From NCBI RefSeq assembly GCF_040546025.1, contig NZ_JBEPNA010000014.1, positions 1 through 64,000 of the forward strand: 64,000 bases of DNA, read 5' to 3'. The notes under the pieces are model-generated. The model was not told the origin of the DNA and did not search any database. It saw only the letters and a program-made list of their open reading frames with translations. This DNA is from Marisediminicola sp040546025 (GTDB lineage: Bacteria; Actinomycetota; Actinomycetes; Actinomycetales; Microbacteriaceae). How positions within the stretch are numbered: the stretch's first letter is position 1; each line of letters begins with the position of its first letter. Of this stretch, positions 32,678 through 41,250 are shown in pieces. A program made the translations under genes and the position numbers.

Positions 32678-33525
32678 AGGCGAGCGGCCCGGTTCAGACG
32701 GGCGATACGTCGCCGGTGACTGCAGTGATTCCCTGCTTTCGCAATGCCACTACATTGCGCCGTGCCGTTAAATCGGTCTTTGCTCAAACCAATCGCCCAC
32801 GGGAGGTGATTGTGGTCGACGACGCTAGTGATGACGAAGATACCGAAGTACTTCTCTCTGCTCTTGAGGTTGAATATGGCGATCTTGTCAAGGTGATCAG
32901 GTTAGATTCGAACGGTGGCCCATCAGGAGCTCGCAATCGCGGATGGGAAGCCGCTTCCCAGCCATTTATCGCATTTCTTGATGCGGACGATGCCTGGCAC
33001 CACGAGAAGATTGCGCTGCAGATGCCGCTCATGCTTGGTCCCCACGGTGCTTCAATATCGGGGCATCCGATTTCAATCAACACATTCTTTATGTGCGACG
33101 CCAATGTGGACGTTGAGCATCTGGCTAGACCACTCAGGATAGGACAGCTACTTTTTCGCAATCAGTTGCCAACGCCCTCCGTCATTGTGAAGGCTTCGCT
33201 TCAACAGCGTTTCGATCCTTCGAGACGCCTGTGTGAGGACTATGACCTTTGGTTGCGTATTTTGATGGCAGGCGAATTCTGCAGGTACTTGCCGATTCCA
33301 CTGACAACCACCTTCAAAGCGTCCTTCGGCGAGGGCGGGCTGAGTGAAGACTTGTTCGCTATGGAGCAAGCCCAAGCTGGTGTATACCGTGGCTTGGTGG
33401 CCGATCGATTGATTTCGATGCCGACCTATGCGGCCTTGGTAGTTTGGGGTTGGGTGCGATTTGCGCGCCGGGTTGCAATATCGAAAACGCGGCAGCCCTT
33501 ACGGAAATTGCGGCGTGAATGCTAG
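32674..33525 (+). CDS. Glycosyltransferase family 2
   Basis: A 283-residue GT-A fold glycosyltransferase. VTAVIPCFRNATTLRRAVKS leads to the nucleotide-binding VIVVDDASDD (about 45-54), then GGPSGARNRG and the metal-binding D-x-D of FLDADDAWH (about 99-107). The catalytic-type ED is in LCEDYDLWLRIL. A possible membrane-association helix is at the C-terminus (YAALVVWGWVRFARRV). GTG at 32674 overlaps the preceding stop by 4 nt. It probably adds one residue to the repeat unit. Confidence 0.9.
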   Translation: MKASGPVQTGDTSPVTAVIPCFRNATTLRRAVKSVFAQTNRPREVIVVDDASDDEDTEVLLSALEVEYGDLVKVIRLDSNGGPSGARNRGWEAASQPFIAFLDADDAWHHEKIALQMPLMLGPHGASISGHPISINTFFMCDANVDVEHLARPLRIGQLLFRNQLPTPSVIVKASLQQRFDPSRRLCEDYDLWLRILMAGEFCRYLPIPLTTTFKASFGEGGLSEDLFAMEQAQAGVYRGLVADRLISMPTYAALVVWGWVRFARRVAISKTRQPLRKLRREC

Positions 33526-33671
33526 ATCACCGTGCGACAGCTTTCGGAACCGTATCCCACGGCCAACCGCTTCTTATTTCCATTGTTGTTAGCCATTGAC
33601 GAAGTTGGCGATTGGGTGGGATTTGGCAGGCGCGAACCTGCTATTCGTTCCAGTCGCACGGGGAGAGCCTA

Positions 33672-34562
33672 ATGATTGACCCGTCGATGCCCCGGGTCCT
33701 CATCTTGGGGGCCGGGGGGAATCTGGGGAGGGCACTTCAGCTGCGTTTGCGCTCGTCACAGCGATGGTTAGTCTTGCCGATCTTTGGCCCGCGCGCCGCC
33801 TCTGGCCAGAAGAGGGTAGACATCACCGATCGCAATGAAGTGGATGCACTCATCCGAGAGTTACGTCCGAACGCCGTCGTGCACCTAGCCGGGCTAACCG
33901 GCAACGAGTGCGCTCAAGACCCGGAACGGGCGGTCGAGGTGAATGTGCGCGCGGTTGAAAAGGTCGCCCGCGCCAGTAGTAAGTATGGGGTGACGTCGCT
34001 CCTATTTCCTTCCACCTCGGCCGTATACGGAGACCGATATACGCGTCCGGCTGCCGAGGAGATGCAACTGGACATCCGGAATGCGTATGCGGAAACGAAA
34101 GCCCGTGCAGAAGCTGTCTTGAGGGATCTGCACAGAGAGGGCGATGGGCCGGCCGCGGCGATCCTTCGCGTATTCAACGTTTATGGGGCTGGCCTCGCCG
34201 AATCGCTCGTTGAACGATTACTGGCGTCGAGCCCGACGAGGCCCGTGTCGCTGCGTAGCGCTGAAACTTTCACTCGGGATTACAGCAGCGTGTCCGAAAT
34301 CGCAAAGGTGATGGAATTCATCCTCGATCAATCGGCAGCGGATCAAATTGACCCTTTCACCGTCAACATTGGAAGCGGCATACCGACGTCCAACGGTCGT
34401 CTTTTGCAGATCCTCCAACGGCATCGTCGAGTGTACACAAGCGAGACGCCAGGGGCCTGGAGTTACAGTTGTGCCGATGTGACCGCCGCCCGGAGGCTCG
34501 CGATCCCAATTCCGCTCGGCTTGGATGCGCTGGTCGAACGTGCATCAGTAGTTGGGGATTAG
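33672..34562 (+). CDS. NAD-dependent epimerase/dehydratase family protein
   Basis: A 296-residue short-chain dehydrogenase of the extended (epimerase) type. Rossmann motif GAGGNLGRAL (about 12-21), NAVVHLAGLTG, the catalytic Ser/Thr in PSTSAVYGD and Y-x-x-x-K in YAETKARAE. The FNVYGAG loop is typical for nucleotide-sugar epimerases. Substrate not known; a dTDP- or UDP-sugar is likely. The ATG at 33672 has GGGAG at 7 nt; the open frame upstream is not homologous. It follows the GT2 gene by 146 bp and is probably read with it. Confidence 0.85.
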   Translation: MIDPSMPRVLILGAGGNLGRALQLRLRSSQRWLVLPIFGPRAASGQKRVDITDRNEVDALIRELRPNAVVHLAGLTGNECAQDPERAVEVNVRAVEKVARASSKYGVTSLLFPSTSAVYGDRYTRPAAEEMQLDIRNAYAETKARAEAVLRDLHREGDGPAAAILRVFNVYGAGLAESLVERLLASSPTRPVSLRSAETFTRDYSSVSEIAKVMEFILDQSAADQIDPFTVNIGSGIPTSNGRLLQILQRHRRVYTSETPGAWSYSCADVTAARRLAIPIPLGLDALVERASVVGD

Positions 34563-34684
34563 GGCGCCACGAAGGGTTTCGCAAGATTTTCGGCCTGACG
34601 GTGATGGCGCGGAGGGCAGCGGCGGTGCGGTGTTTAGCGGCCATCTTGTCGTGGCGGGTGGTGATTGAGTATTTGAGGCTTTGA
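34563..34684 (-). pseudogene. Remnant of an IS5-like transposase C-terminus
   Basis: On the minus strand the frame reads LKYSITTRHDKMAAKHRTAAALRAIT in two pieces (LKYSITTRHDKM, AAKHRTAAALRAIT). That resembles the closing helix of IS5-family transposases (RGIATRYDKLxxxYRAAVxLAAI). The sequence has no start and no upstream catalytic part. It directly follows the epimerase stop. The call is from a short motif and is tentative. Confidence 0.4.
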
Positions 34685-34724
34685 GCACCACCCAATCGTG
34701 CGGTTCAGCACCACCGATCGTGCG
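34684..34724. repeat. Direct repeat pair AGCACCACC...ATCGTGCG
   Basis: AGCACCACCCAATCGTGCG (34684-34702) is followed 4 nt later by AGCACCACCGATCGTGCG (34707-34724). They differ by a 1-nt indel and one base. Such short direct repeats are common at ends of insertion sequences. The pair lies between two transposase remnants. Confidence 0.6.
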
Positions 34725-34770
34725 AGAGAGGGACTGCCCCGAGTTCAGTTGACTCGGTGGGTTAGTGGTT

Positions 34771-34950
34771 TCACGCGGCCTTGAGGGGCACGTTTATTGT
34801 CTCAAACTCGATCGGGGTGAGTTTACCGAGGCGGCGCTGGCGGCGCCTCCGGTGGTAGGTCCGCTCGATCCAGACGACGATCGCCAGGCGCAGTTCTTCC
34901 CGGGTCGACCACCGTTGCCGGTCCAGGACGTTCTTCTGCAGCAACGCTGA
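34771..34950 (-). pseudogene. Truncated IS3-family transposase (OrfB C-terminus)
   Basis: The minus strand from about 34948 to the TGA at 34771-34773 encodes LLQKNVLDRQRWSTREEL, then VWIERTYHRRRRQRRLGKLTPIEFE and a short tail, which matches the C-terminal end of IS3-family transposases (IE..Y..RRRHS.LG.LTP.E.E). The DDE catalytic core is missing, and the sequence breaks off at the direct repeats of 34955. This is a deletion remnant, not a working element. Confidence 0.75.
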
Positions 34951-34954
34951 TGGC

Positions 34955-34995
34955 GCTCACTGAAATTCCCCAGTTCTGCTCACTGAAATTCCCCA
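34955..34995. repeat. Two direct repeats GCTCACTGAAATTCCCCA
   Basis: Identical 18-bp copies occupy 34955-34972 and 34978-34995. Multiple short terminal repeats of this kind, including CACTGAAATTCCCCA-like sequences, are known from IS21-family elements. No istA or istB frame is present. From 34996 to 35286 the sequence holds one imperfect hairpin (GGGCCCTCCTCGA near 35022 with TCGAGAAGGGCCC near 35063) and no convincing gene. Confidence 0.6.
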
Positions 34996-35286
34996 CTCCG
35001 GGTCGCTTCCGCACATAGAAGCGGGCCCTCCTCGATGCTGATGGTCTTCGACCACACACCCGCTCGAGAAGGGCCCTACTCCTATGCTTTCAGTCCCGAA
35101 CTACCAGATGTAGTTCAGGGAGCGTTCGACGACACAACACCCCGCGTCATGAAGAAATTGACGCATCCCGATCGGATCTGTTTCAAAACCCAGGGCGAGT
35201 TAGCCGAATTTCAAGTGGCAACCGACAACCTCGTTGCATTTCCGATCGATTGGCCACCAAAAGCCGCTCAGCCGCTACCACGCGAC

Positions 35287-36465
35287 TTACGCCTTCGACG
35301 TGCGGGCCTCAAGGCCAGAGCGAAGGAATTTTCGTATGGTGAATTGGACCTCAGACGTCTCGTACCGTGCTTCGACCATTTCCAGTGCACTCTCCACCAT
35401 TGACGCTGATGCGTCTCGATCGAGCAGGGCCTTTCGCAGAGCATAGGCGAGTTCATTCTCAGATCCGAGCGGTACCAGGTATCCGGATACACCATCCTCA
35501 ACGAGGTCTCTCGAGCCGGTCGCATCTGTGGCGACTACAACTCGTCGGCTTGCCATTGCCTCAAGGATCACATTTGGCAAGCCCTCTCGGAGGCTCGGCA
35601 AACAAAAGACGTCCATCAACGCATAGAAGGGCGCAACGTCATCTTGATATCCAGCAGATATGATTCGCTGCCCCGTGCGATTCAACAAATTCAGCGCATC
35701 GTGACCAGAATCATCGTCAACCATACCCACAACCAGAAGCTGGAGCTCAAGGCCGCTGTCGTGCAGAATACTCAAGGCTCCCGCAAGTTCCGGGAGTCCC
35801 TTGTCGCGCGTCAGCCTTCCAACGAACCCCACCACTGGGATCTGATCGTCTATGCCCAGGTAGTTCGACCAATATTCCGTAGTTGTTGTGTCCTGGGATA
35901 TTTGTCGGAAGCGCGCGGTGTCGACACCATTGCAGCTTCCGGCACCTAGAACGGAGCTGTGACCGAACTTTGTGATTCCCAGATCAATCGCGAGCATTCT
36001 GAGGGACTCACTCACGGCGACTACGTCATGGGCGCTGGCCGCCGTGAGCCGCTCCATCAGACGATATACCCACCTTGAAGGCCCTACAGACGTCTCCAAG
36101 CGAAGCCCCAACAGCTCATAAACGCGATAGGGCACTCGGAACGCTCTTGCGGCCACAGTACCCAACAACGCCGCCTTTGGGGTCCCGATCAGCGTGACTT
36201 CCGGGCGTACCTGACGAATGAGCTTCAGCCATCGCCACAATGCAGCGAGGTCCCGGAATAGGCTCGTTTCTCGCGCCATCGATAGCTCGTGGACCGTTAC
36301 CCCGTTCACCGGGCGCAGCGACTCGAGCCGACGACCCGGGCCGGACACGACGTGAACGTCCCAGCCGTCCTGCACCAGCGCTTCCGGGAGCCCAACGTGA
36401 AATTGAAGCGAGTCATCGATCGTAACGCCGATGAGTATTCGCCTAGATCCCGCTAAATCGCGCAA
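35287..36465 (-). CDS. Glycosyltransferase family 4 (GT-B fold)
   Basis: A 392-residue glycosyltransferase. The N-terminal domain (about 1-190) has TIDDSLQFHVGLPEAL and GTPKAALLG, seen in CapM-like enzymes of capsule synthesis. The C-terminal domain has VGFVGRLTRDKGLPEL (about 215-230) and the nucleotide-sugar binding E-x7-E motif in PSLREGLPNVILEAMA. The TTG start at 36465 is 2 nt after the stop of the epimerase gene. It is the last gene of the operon that begins with the wzc-type kinase at 43284. Confidence 0.9.
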   Translation of the reverse strand: MRDLAGSRRILIGVTIDDSLQFHVGLPEALVQDGWDVHVVSGPGRRLESLRPVNGVTVHELSMARETSLFRDLAALWRWLKLIRQVRPEVTLIGTPKAALLGTVAARAFRVPYRVYELLGLRLETSVGPSRWVYRLMERLTAASAHDVVAVSESLRMLAIDLGITKFGHSSVLGAGSCNGVDTARFRQISQDTTTTEYWSNYLGIDDQIPVVGFVGRLTRDKGLPELAGALSILHDSGLELQLLVVGMVDDDSGHDALNLLNRTGQRIISAGYQDDVAPFYALMDVFCLPSLREGLPNVILEAMASRRVVVATDATGSRDLVEDGVSGYLVPLGSENELAYALRKALLDRDASASMVESALEMVEARYETSEVQFTIRKFLRSGLEARTSKA

Positions 36466-36467
36466 AG

Positions 36468-37433
36468 TCAGTCGCCTGCCCGAGTATCCGAGCGGGAAGC
36501 GAAGACTCGCCCAGTCGCACGAAGGGCAACTCGTGTCGCGACAACCTCGGTGTAGTTCGGTATGAATTGAGAAATATTCGTTATTACCTTTAGGTCCCCG
36601 ATGAGTCTTTCCACCTCCGGCCTCCTGCCGCTTAGGGAACCGGCCAGCTCGAGCAAACGTGGCGGGAATGGGAAGAGTCGCGGCCTCCGCCCCAGCCCGG
36701 CCGCCAATTCCCGGATAATGTCTGCTGTGGACAACGATTCGCTGTCAGCGACGAGTACTGCGTCCGCCGTGCCAAAATCTGGGCCGATGCACAGGGCAAT
36801 TATGTTCGTGAAATTGTCGACCGAGATCATTGCCCGCTGATTATGGACCGATGCAAGTGGTAACGGAATGCCTCGTTCGATGATTTTCATCAGCCGGAGC
36901 AAATTTCCGCCCACCCCGCCCCCGTAAACCAACGGCGGCCGAAGAATCACAATGCCGAACTCAAACTCGCGTTCCAGCCTACGTAATCCCTCCTCCGCAC
37001 GGAGCTTCGATAGGCCGTAGGCATCGGTTGGGCTGGAGGCGTCGGTGACTGCGTACGACGAAGGGCCACCCTCGCCCTGAGCCTTTATTGAACTCACATA
37101 TACGAGGCGATCGACCCCTGCAAGGATTGCCTGCTCTGCGAGTCTGACGGTGCCAGCCGCATTCGCTTTCGCAAACGCGGCGTGAGGATCCGAACTGGAC
37201 TCCGCCATGACGTGGACCCGCGCCGCAAGGTGAACCACATATTCTTGGCCATCCAGCGCTCCCTCCCAGTCCGTATCTGGCCCCAGATCGCCGACGATTA
37301 CTTCGCGGGCCCCTTCGGGCGCCAGCCCTGGTCGCCGAACGGAAGCCGTAACTACATGGCCTCGTGAAATCATCTGACTGCAAAGGTGACGTCCGACGAA
37401 GCCGTTAGCCCCTGTGACGAGTACTCTGCTCAA
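36468..37433 (-). CDS. NAD-dependent epimerase (WbpV-like UDP-sugar 4-epimerase/reductase)
   Basis: A 321-residue extended SDR. Rossmann motif GANGFVGRHL (about 8-17), VVHLAARVHVMAE, the catalytic YVSSIKAQGE and Y-G-L-S-K. The HVM-type segment is typical for WbpV/WbpK-like enzymes, which in Pseudomonas serotypes act with WbpM and WbpL to make and load N-acetylfucosamine or -quinovosamine. That same trio lies side by side here. TTG at 37433 overlaps the stop of the WbpL-like gene by 4 nt, with GGAG 6 nt upstream. Confidence 0.87.
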   Translation of the reverse strand: MSRVLVTGANGFVGRHLCSQMISRGHVVTASVRRPGLAPEGAREVIVGDLGPDTDWEGALDGQEYVVHLAARVHVMAESSSDPHAAFAKANAAGTVRLAEQAILAGVDRLVYVSSIKAQGEGGPSSYAVTDASSPTDAYGLSKLRAEEGLRRLEREFEFGIVILRPPLVYGGGVGGNLLRLMKIIERGIPLPLASVHNQRAMISVDNFTNIIALCIGPDFGTADAVLVADSESLSTADIIRELAAGLGRRPRLFPFPPRLLELAGSLSGRRPEVERLIGDLKVITNISQFIPNYTEVVATRVALRATGRVFASRSDTRAGD

Positions 37434-38440
37434 GTTCGCTCCGATGCTTTTGATCTAGTGAGTGCGTTCAACAGACTTGGTAGCAAAAGGTACGCGGTGG
37501 CAACGCCCACCATGCCGATCGCGGCAGGGAGCAGGAAGTCCACGTTCAGCGTCAACAGCCCAAGGGATGCCGTAAGAATGGTTGCGCCGGTAACAGCACA
37601 CGTAGCCTGAACGTGGCTCAGGCCCGAGGATGTTAGTCGCTGATAAACGTGGGTGCGGTGAGCCTCAGCCCATCGCTCCCCGCGTCGAATTCGGCGCAGA
37701 AGGGTGCTTCCAACGTCGACGATGTAGATAACGAGCGGGCCAGCGACTGCGCCCAACGATGTGCCACCGGCGATTGCCGCAACGGCAATGATTGCGATTG
37801 CTGCGCCGAGCAAGTAACTGCCCACGTCGCCCAGAAACATCCCACCTCGGCTCAGCAGGTTCCACGGCAGGAATGCAATAAAGGCAGCCGACAGCAGCAA
37901 TCCGCAAGCAGTAAGCCAGGGCAGGTTCACCAGCATGCCAAGGGCCGCATAGGCCCCGCCTACGACGGCTCCGTGCAGACTTGAGATGGCGTTTATGCCA
38001 TCCATAAAATTGGCGACGTTAATGTAGGCAGCAATAGCGATTGCGCCCAGAGGAACGAGCCACCAATCTGCACCCGTAAGTGCAACAACCGTTACGGCAC
38101 CCGCACTCCCGATAAGAATCTGGGCAATCGCGCGAGCGTAGACGGGCAACCCTCGAAGGTCCTCTGTCAGACCAAGTATGCCAGCGGTGGCCGGCATTGC
38201 GACCAGTAACAAGAGGAGTGCCTCATCAGGGCTGTCCGCGCTTGAATACAGCAGCACTCCGTATCCAGCCAACAATCCAGCTAACGGGGCCAGTCCAACT
38301 CCGCGGACCGTCGGTCGCTCATGTGAAGACCTGTCGTTGGGCACGTCAAGGATTCCGAGCCTCTTGAGCAATGGCCGGAATAGGAGTGGCGAAGAGACGC
38401 TAACGAGAAACGCGGTGGTCACCGCTATAGCGAGCGCCAT
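37430..38440 (-). CDS. Polyprenyl-phosphate sugar-1-phosphate transferase (MraY/WecA/WbpL family)
   Basis: A 336-residue membrane enzyme with about ten helices that loads the first sugar phosphate onto undecaprenyl phosphate to start a repeat unit. The catalytic and metal motifs are clear: DVPNDRSSHERPTVRG near residue 32, NVANFMDGINA, MFLGDVGSYLLG and the cytoplasmic HRTHVYQRL. The HR-x-H-x-Y-Q-R pattern marks the WbpL/WecA branch over MraY. The ATG at 38440 follows the WbpM-like stop by 2 nt. Confidence 0.92.
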   Translation of the reverse strand: MALAIAVTTAFLVSVSSPLLFRPLLKRLGILDVPNDRSSHERPTVRGVGLAPLAGLLAGYGVLLYSSADSPDEALLLLLVAMPATAGILGLTEDLRGLPVYARAIAQILIGSAGAVTVVALTGADWWLVPLGAIAIAAYINVANFMDGINAISSLHGAVVGGAYAALGMLVNLPWLTACGLLLSAAFIAFLPWNLLSRGGMFLGDVGSYLLGAAIAIIAVAAIAGGTSLGAVAGPLVIYIVDVGSTLLRRIRRGERWAEAHRTHVYQRLTSSGLSHVQATCAVTGATILTASLGLLTLNVDFLLPAAIGMVGVATAYLLLPSLLNALTRSKASERT

Positions 38441-38442
38441 TC

Positions 38443-40278
38443 CTAGGCGCCGCTTACTGAGTTGCCCAATGAACGCTCCCCGCTCTCCAACCGGCAGCGC
38501 GCTTCCCAGTCATCCCGGTCAAGGTCGTGCGGAGCGAGGGGGTTGATCGCCGCATGAGATATCTTGGGATGAACAGGGCGGTGGTCGCTCTCGCCGTCTC
38601 CGATGAGCTCCTCGTGCAGCTTCTCCCCCGGGCGCAGACCCGTGTAGACGATCGCGATGTCCTTGCCCGACATGTCGATCATGCGCTGGGCCACGTCGAG
38701 AATGCGCACCGGCTCTCCCATGTCGAGAATGAGCACCTCGCCGGGACCGCCGATGCCGCCCGCCTGAACCACGAGCTGGCAGGCCTCGGGGATGGTCATG
38801 AAGAAACGCGTAACGTCGGGATGGGTGATGGTCAGCGGTCCACCGGCCTCGATGATCGAGGTGAAGGTCGGCAGCATCGAGCCCCGGCTGCCGATCACGT
38901 TGCCGAAGCGCACAGAGAGGTATCGCGAGCCAGTCTCGTGGGCAGCCCATGCAGTGAGCTTTTCGGCAACTCGCTTGGAGTGACCGAGCACGCTCGTGGG
39001 ATTCGCCGCCTTATCGGTCGAGATGTTGACGAAGGTTGCGACGCCGACCGCTCGTGCGGCCTCCAATACGTTACGCGTGCCAAGCACGTTCGACTTCCAG
39101 GCCTCGGCCGGGTACTGCTCCAGCATCGGCAGGTGCTTGAGTGCCGCCGCGTGGAAGACGACCTCCGGGCGCCGCTCGTCGAATATGCGCTTCAGTGCGT
39201 CGCGGTCGCGGATGGAGGCGAGCACGACGTCCTGGGTGTCAAGCAGGCCGTGGCCCAGGATCGACAGCTGGGTGCCCTGAAGCCCGGTCTCGTCGTGGTC
39301 GAGCATGATCAGCTCGCTCGGGCCGAACCGGGAGATCTGCCGGCATAGCTCTGAGCCGATCGATCCGCCGGCGCCCGTGACGAGCACGCGTTTGCCTTGG
39401 AGGTAGCCAGCGATCGACTCGACCTCGGTGTCGACGGGGTGTCGACCGATGAGGTCCTCGATGGCGAGGTCACGGAGGTCCTTGAGCCGGGACTTGCCCT
39501 CAAGCACCTCCTCCAGCGGCGGAAGCACCTTGACGGAGACGCCGGCGAGCAGGGCAGCATCCGAAATCTCGCGGAGGAGGGTCGCATCCGCCCGCGCGAT
39601 GGCGACCACGAGCACGGTCGCCTGGGTGGTGCGCGTGGCGTAGGTGAGGTCGAGCGCTGTGCCCAGCACCCGGATGCCGTCGAGCCAGAGATTGCGCTTA
39701 GTGGGGTCGTCGTCGATGAGGCCAACGGGCAGGTAGGCCGACTCGCGGTCCGTGAGCATGCGCCGCACGATGGTGGAACCAAGGTAGCCGGCTCCGTAGA
39801 CGAGGGCCCGCTCGGTGTGGCCGACGGGGCGGATGGCGCGCTCGACAAGCAATCTCTTGACGTAGCGGACGAGCCCCATGAGCACGAACGCGATCGGAAG
39901 GGCGATAAAGATGGCGCTGCGCGGCACAAATACGACCGGACCGAAGCTGAGGAGCGGGATCGCGAGCACGGCGGCGGTGAGGAGGACGACGAGCGAGAGC
40001 GCCCGCACCTCCGCGAAGCTGCCATAGGGGTGGCGTCCGCGATAGAGGTAGAAGAGGTATCCGGCGCAGAGCTGTAGAGCAGCGGCCGCGAGGCACACCA
40101 TGAAGGTCGAGAACCAGGTGATTTGGTCGAGCGCGAAATCGTAGCGTAGCAAGACCGCGAGGAGGATTGCCACAGTCCACGCGAGCGCGTCGAGAACATA
40201 TTGTGTTCCGAACCTCGACACCGGCCCGTTCTCATACAACGCCTGCATCTTGCCCACAGCGAGATCGCTCAGAGCCAT
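38443..40278 (-). CDS. Nucleoside-diphosphate-sugar 4,6-dehydratase, WbpM/CapD family
   Basis: A 611-residue membrane-linked dehydratase converting UDP-GlcNAc to a 4-keto-6-deoxy sugar. Four N-terminal membrane helices are followed by a CoA-binding-like Rossmann domain (GAGYLGSTIVRRM). The catalytic SDR domain (about 285-560) has TGAGGSIGSELCR, STDKAANPTSVLGHSKR (the dehydratase loop) and SVRFGNVIGSRGSM. Start ATG 40278 has GGAG at 5-6 nt; the longer upstream frame overlaps the Ycf48-like gene and is not homologous. Starts 10 nt inside the end of that gene. Confidence 0.92.
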   Translation of the reverse strand: MALSDLAVGKMQALYENGPVSRFGTQYVLDALAWTVAILLAVLLRYDFALDQITWFSTFMVCLAAAALQLCAGYLFYLYRGRHPYGSFAEVRALSLVVLLTAAVLAIPLLSFGPVVFVPRSAIFIALPIAFVLMGLVRYVKRLLVERAIRPVGHTERALVYGAGYLGSTIVRRMLTDRESAYLPVGLIDDDPTKRNLWLDGIRVLGTALDLTYATRTTQATVLVVAIARADATLLREISDAALLAGVSVKVLPPLEEVLEGKSRLKDLRDLAIEDLIGRHPVDTEVESIAGYLQGKRVLVTGAGGSIGSELCRQISRFGPSELIMLDHDETGLQGTQLSILGHGLLDTQDVVLASIRDRDALKRIFDERRPEVVFHAAALKHLPMLEQYPAEAWKSNVLGTRNVLEAARAVGVATFVNISTDKAANPTSVLGHSKRVAEKLTAWAAHETGSRYLSVRFGNVIGSRGSMLPTFTSIIEAGGPLTITHPDVTRFFMTIPEACQLVVQAGGIGGPGEVLILDMGEPVRILDVAQRMIDMSGKDIAIVYTGLRPGEKLHEELIGDGESDHRPVHPKISHAAINPLAPHDLDRDDWEARCRLESGERSLGNSVSGA

Positions 40279-41240
40279 GTTTCTCCCCCATCCCCCGAAC
40301 GGACGAGCGCGTCGCCAGCCCAGAGCCAAATCGTGTCGTCCGTCACCGAGACGGCCACGTTGCCGGCCAATGCTTCTGGCGTCTGCGCGCTCGGCAGGCA
40401 CCCCAGCGGTGCAGCGGCGGCCGCCTCACTCAGCCCGACCAGCCGCACGCCGGCGCAGGCCTCGTCGCCCACAACCGCGACGGTGTATCCGTCGCTCGAC
40501 GCCGCGATATTGAGCGCGCCCGCTATCTGCACTGGCGCAGACCACGTGGTCGCTGCGTCCGCCGTGCGGTGGATCGTGCCGTCCGCGCAGAGCACGGCCG
40601 CGCCGGCCGCGTCCCGGGCGGCAAGGGCCAGCACCGTTGCACACGGCGCCGCGAAGTCGCCAGCAGGGCTGCGCACTTCGGCGCCGTTCAGCGGGTTGAC
40701 ATGCCAGGCACCTCCGAGGCCCTCGGCGAACTCCTCGTAGTTGGTTCCGCCGACGAACGTGCGCACGAACATCGCCGCGCAATCGACTGGTGACTGGCCG
40801 ACGAAGGAAGCCAGATCCCGGCCTTCGACGATGATCCTACGAATCGACCGCATATCGGTGGGGGCGGTGGCATCTGTGGCAACCCAAGTCCCACCTGCGT
40901 CGGTCGTGCGCTCCGGGAGCGCCGGCGTCTCCGGACACGTGCCGGTCGTCGCGCGCCAGGCGATCGAGTCGTCGAGCGCGACGAGGAGGCGAGTAGGGGC
41001 GACGGCGAGAACGGCTGGGGCTGCGGTCGTCGGCTCGGGCGTCACCTCGGGCGCGGCGTCCACCTCCACCGTCGGTACCGGCGCCTCGGCCGCCGCGCCG
41101 CTCGGAGCGCGACCTGTGTTGAGCGCGACGGCGACGAGTCCGATGTCCAGAATCAGGAACAGACCGAGAGCGAGCGCCATGAACCGTCGACGACGAAGGG
41201 TTCGACCGGGGTCGACGCGCCTCACCTGTTTGACTGCCAT
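40269..41240 (-). CDS. Membrane-anchored protein with BNR/Ycf48-like repeats
   Basis: A 323-residue protein: a basic N-terminus (RRVDPGRTLRRRR), one membrane helix (about 20-42), an Ala/Pro/Thr/Glu-rich linker (about 45-75), then an extracytoplasmic domain. The domain has repeated Asp-x-Gly-x-T-W turns (TTDAGGTWVAT, DGTIHRTADAATTW, VRSGDGGETWL), characteristic of BNR or photosystem II assembly (Ycf48)-type propellers, and two Cys pairs. The role in polysaccharide export is unknown. It lies between the phosphatase and WbpM-like genes, overlapping the latter. Confidence 0.78.
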   Translation of the reverse strand: MAVKQVRRVDPGRTLRRRRFMALALGLFLILDIGLVAVALNTGRAPSGAAAEAPVPTVEVDAAPEVTPEPTTAAPAVLAVAPTRLLVALDDSIAWRATTGTCPETPALPERTTDAGGTWVATDATAPTDMRSIRRIIVEGRDLASFVGQSPVDCAAMFVRTFVGGTNYEEFAEGLGGAWHVNPLNGAEVRSPAGDFAAPCATVLALAARDAAGAAVLCADGTIHRTADAATTWSAPVQIAGALNIAASSDGYTVAVVGDEACAGVRLVGLSEAAAAAPLGCLPSAQTPEALAGNVAVSVTDDTIWLWAGDALVRSGDGGETWL

Positions 41241-41250
41241 GGCTTCGCCC

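Noticed and set aside
33526..33671. tRNA-like GGCGCGAACCTGCTATTCG and GTTCCAGTC near 33630
   Set aside because: No acceptor stem or D/T-arm arrangement could be formed; it is upstream sequence of the epimerase gene.
35035..35403. 122-residue plus-strand frame between the IS remnants and GT4
   Set aside because: Its second half is antisense to the end of the glycosyltransferase, and its first half has no recognisable features.
40279..40401. 41-residue N-terminal extension of the WbpM-like protein
   Set aside because: It is antisense-free but overlaps the end of the BNR-like gene in another phase; a ribosome site marks ATG 40278 instead.
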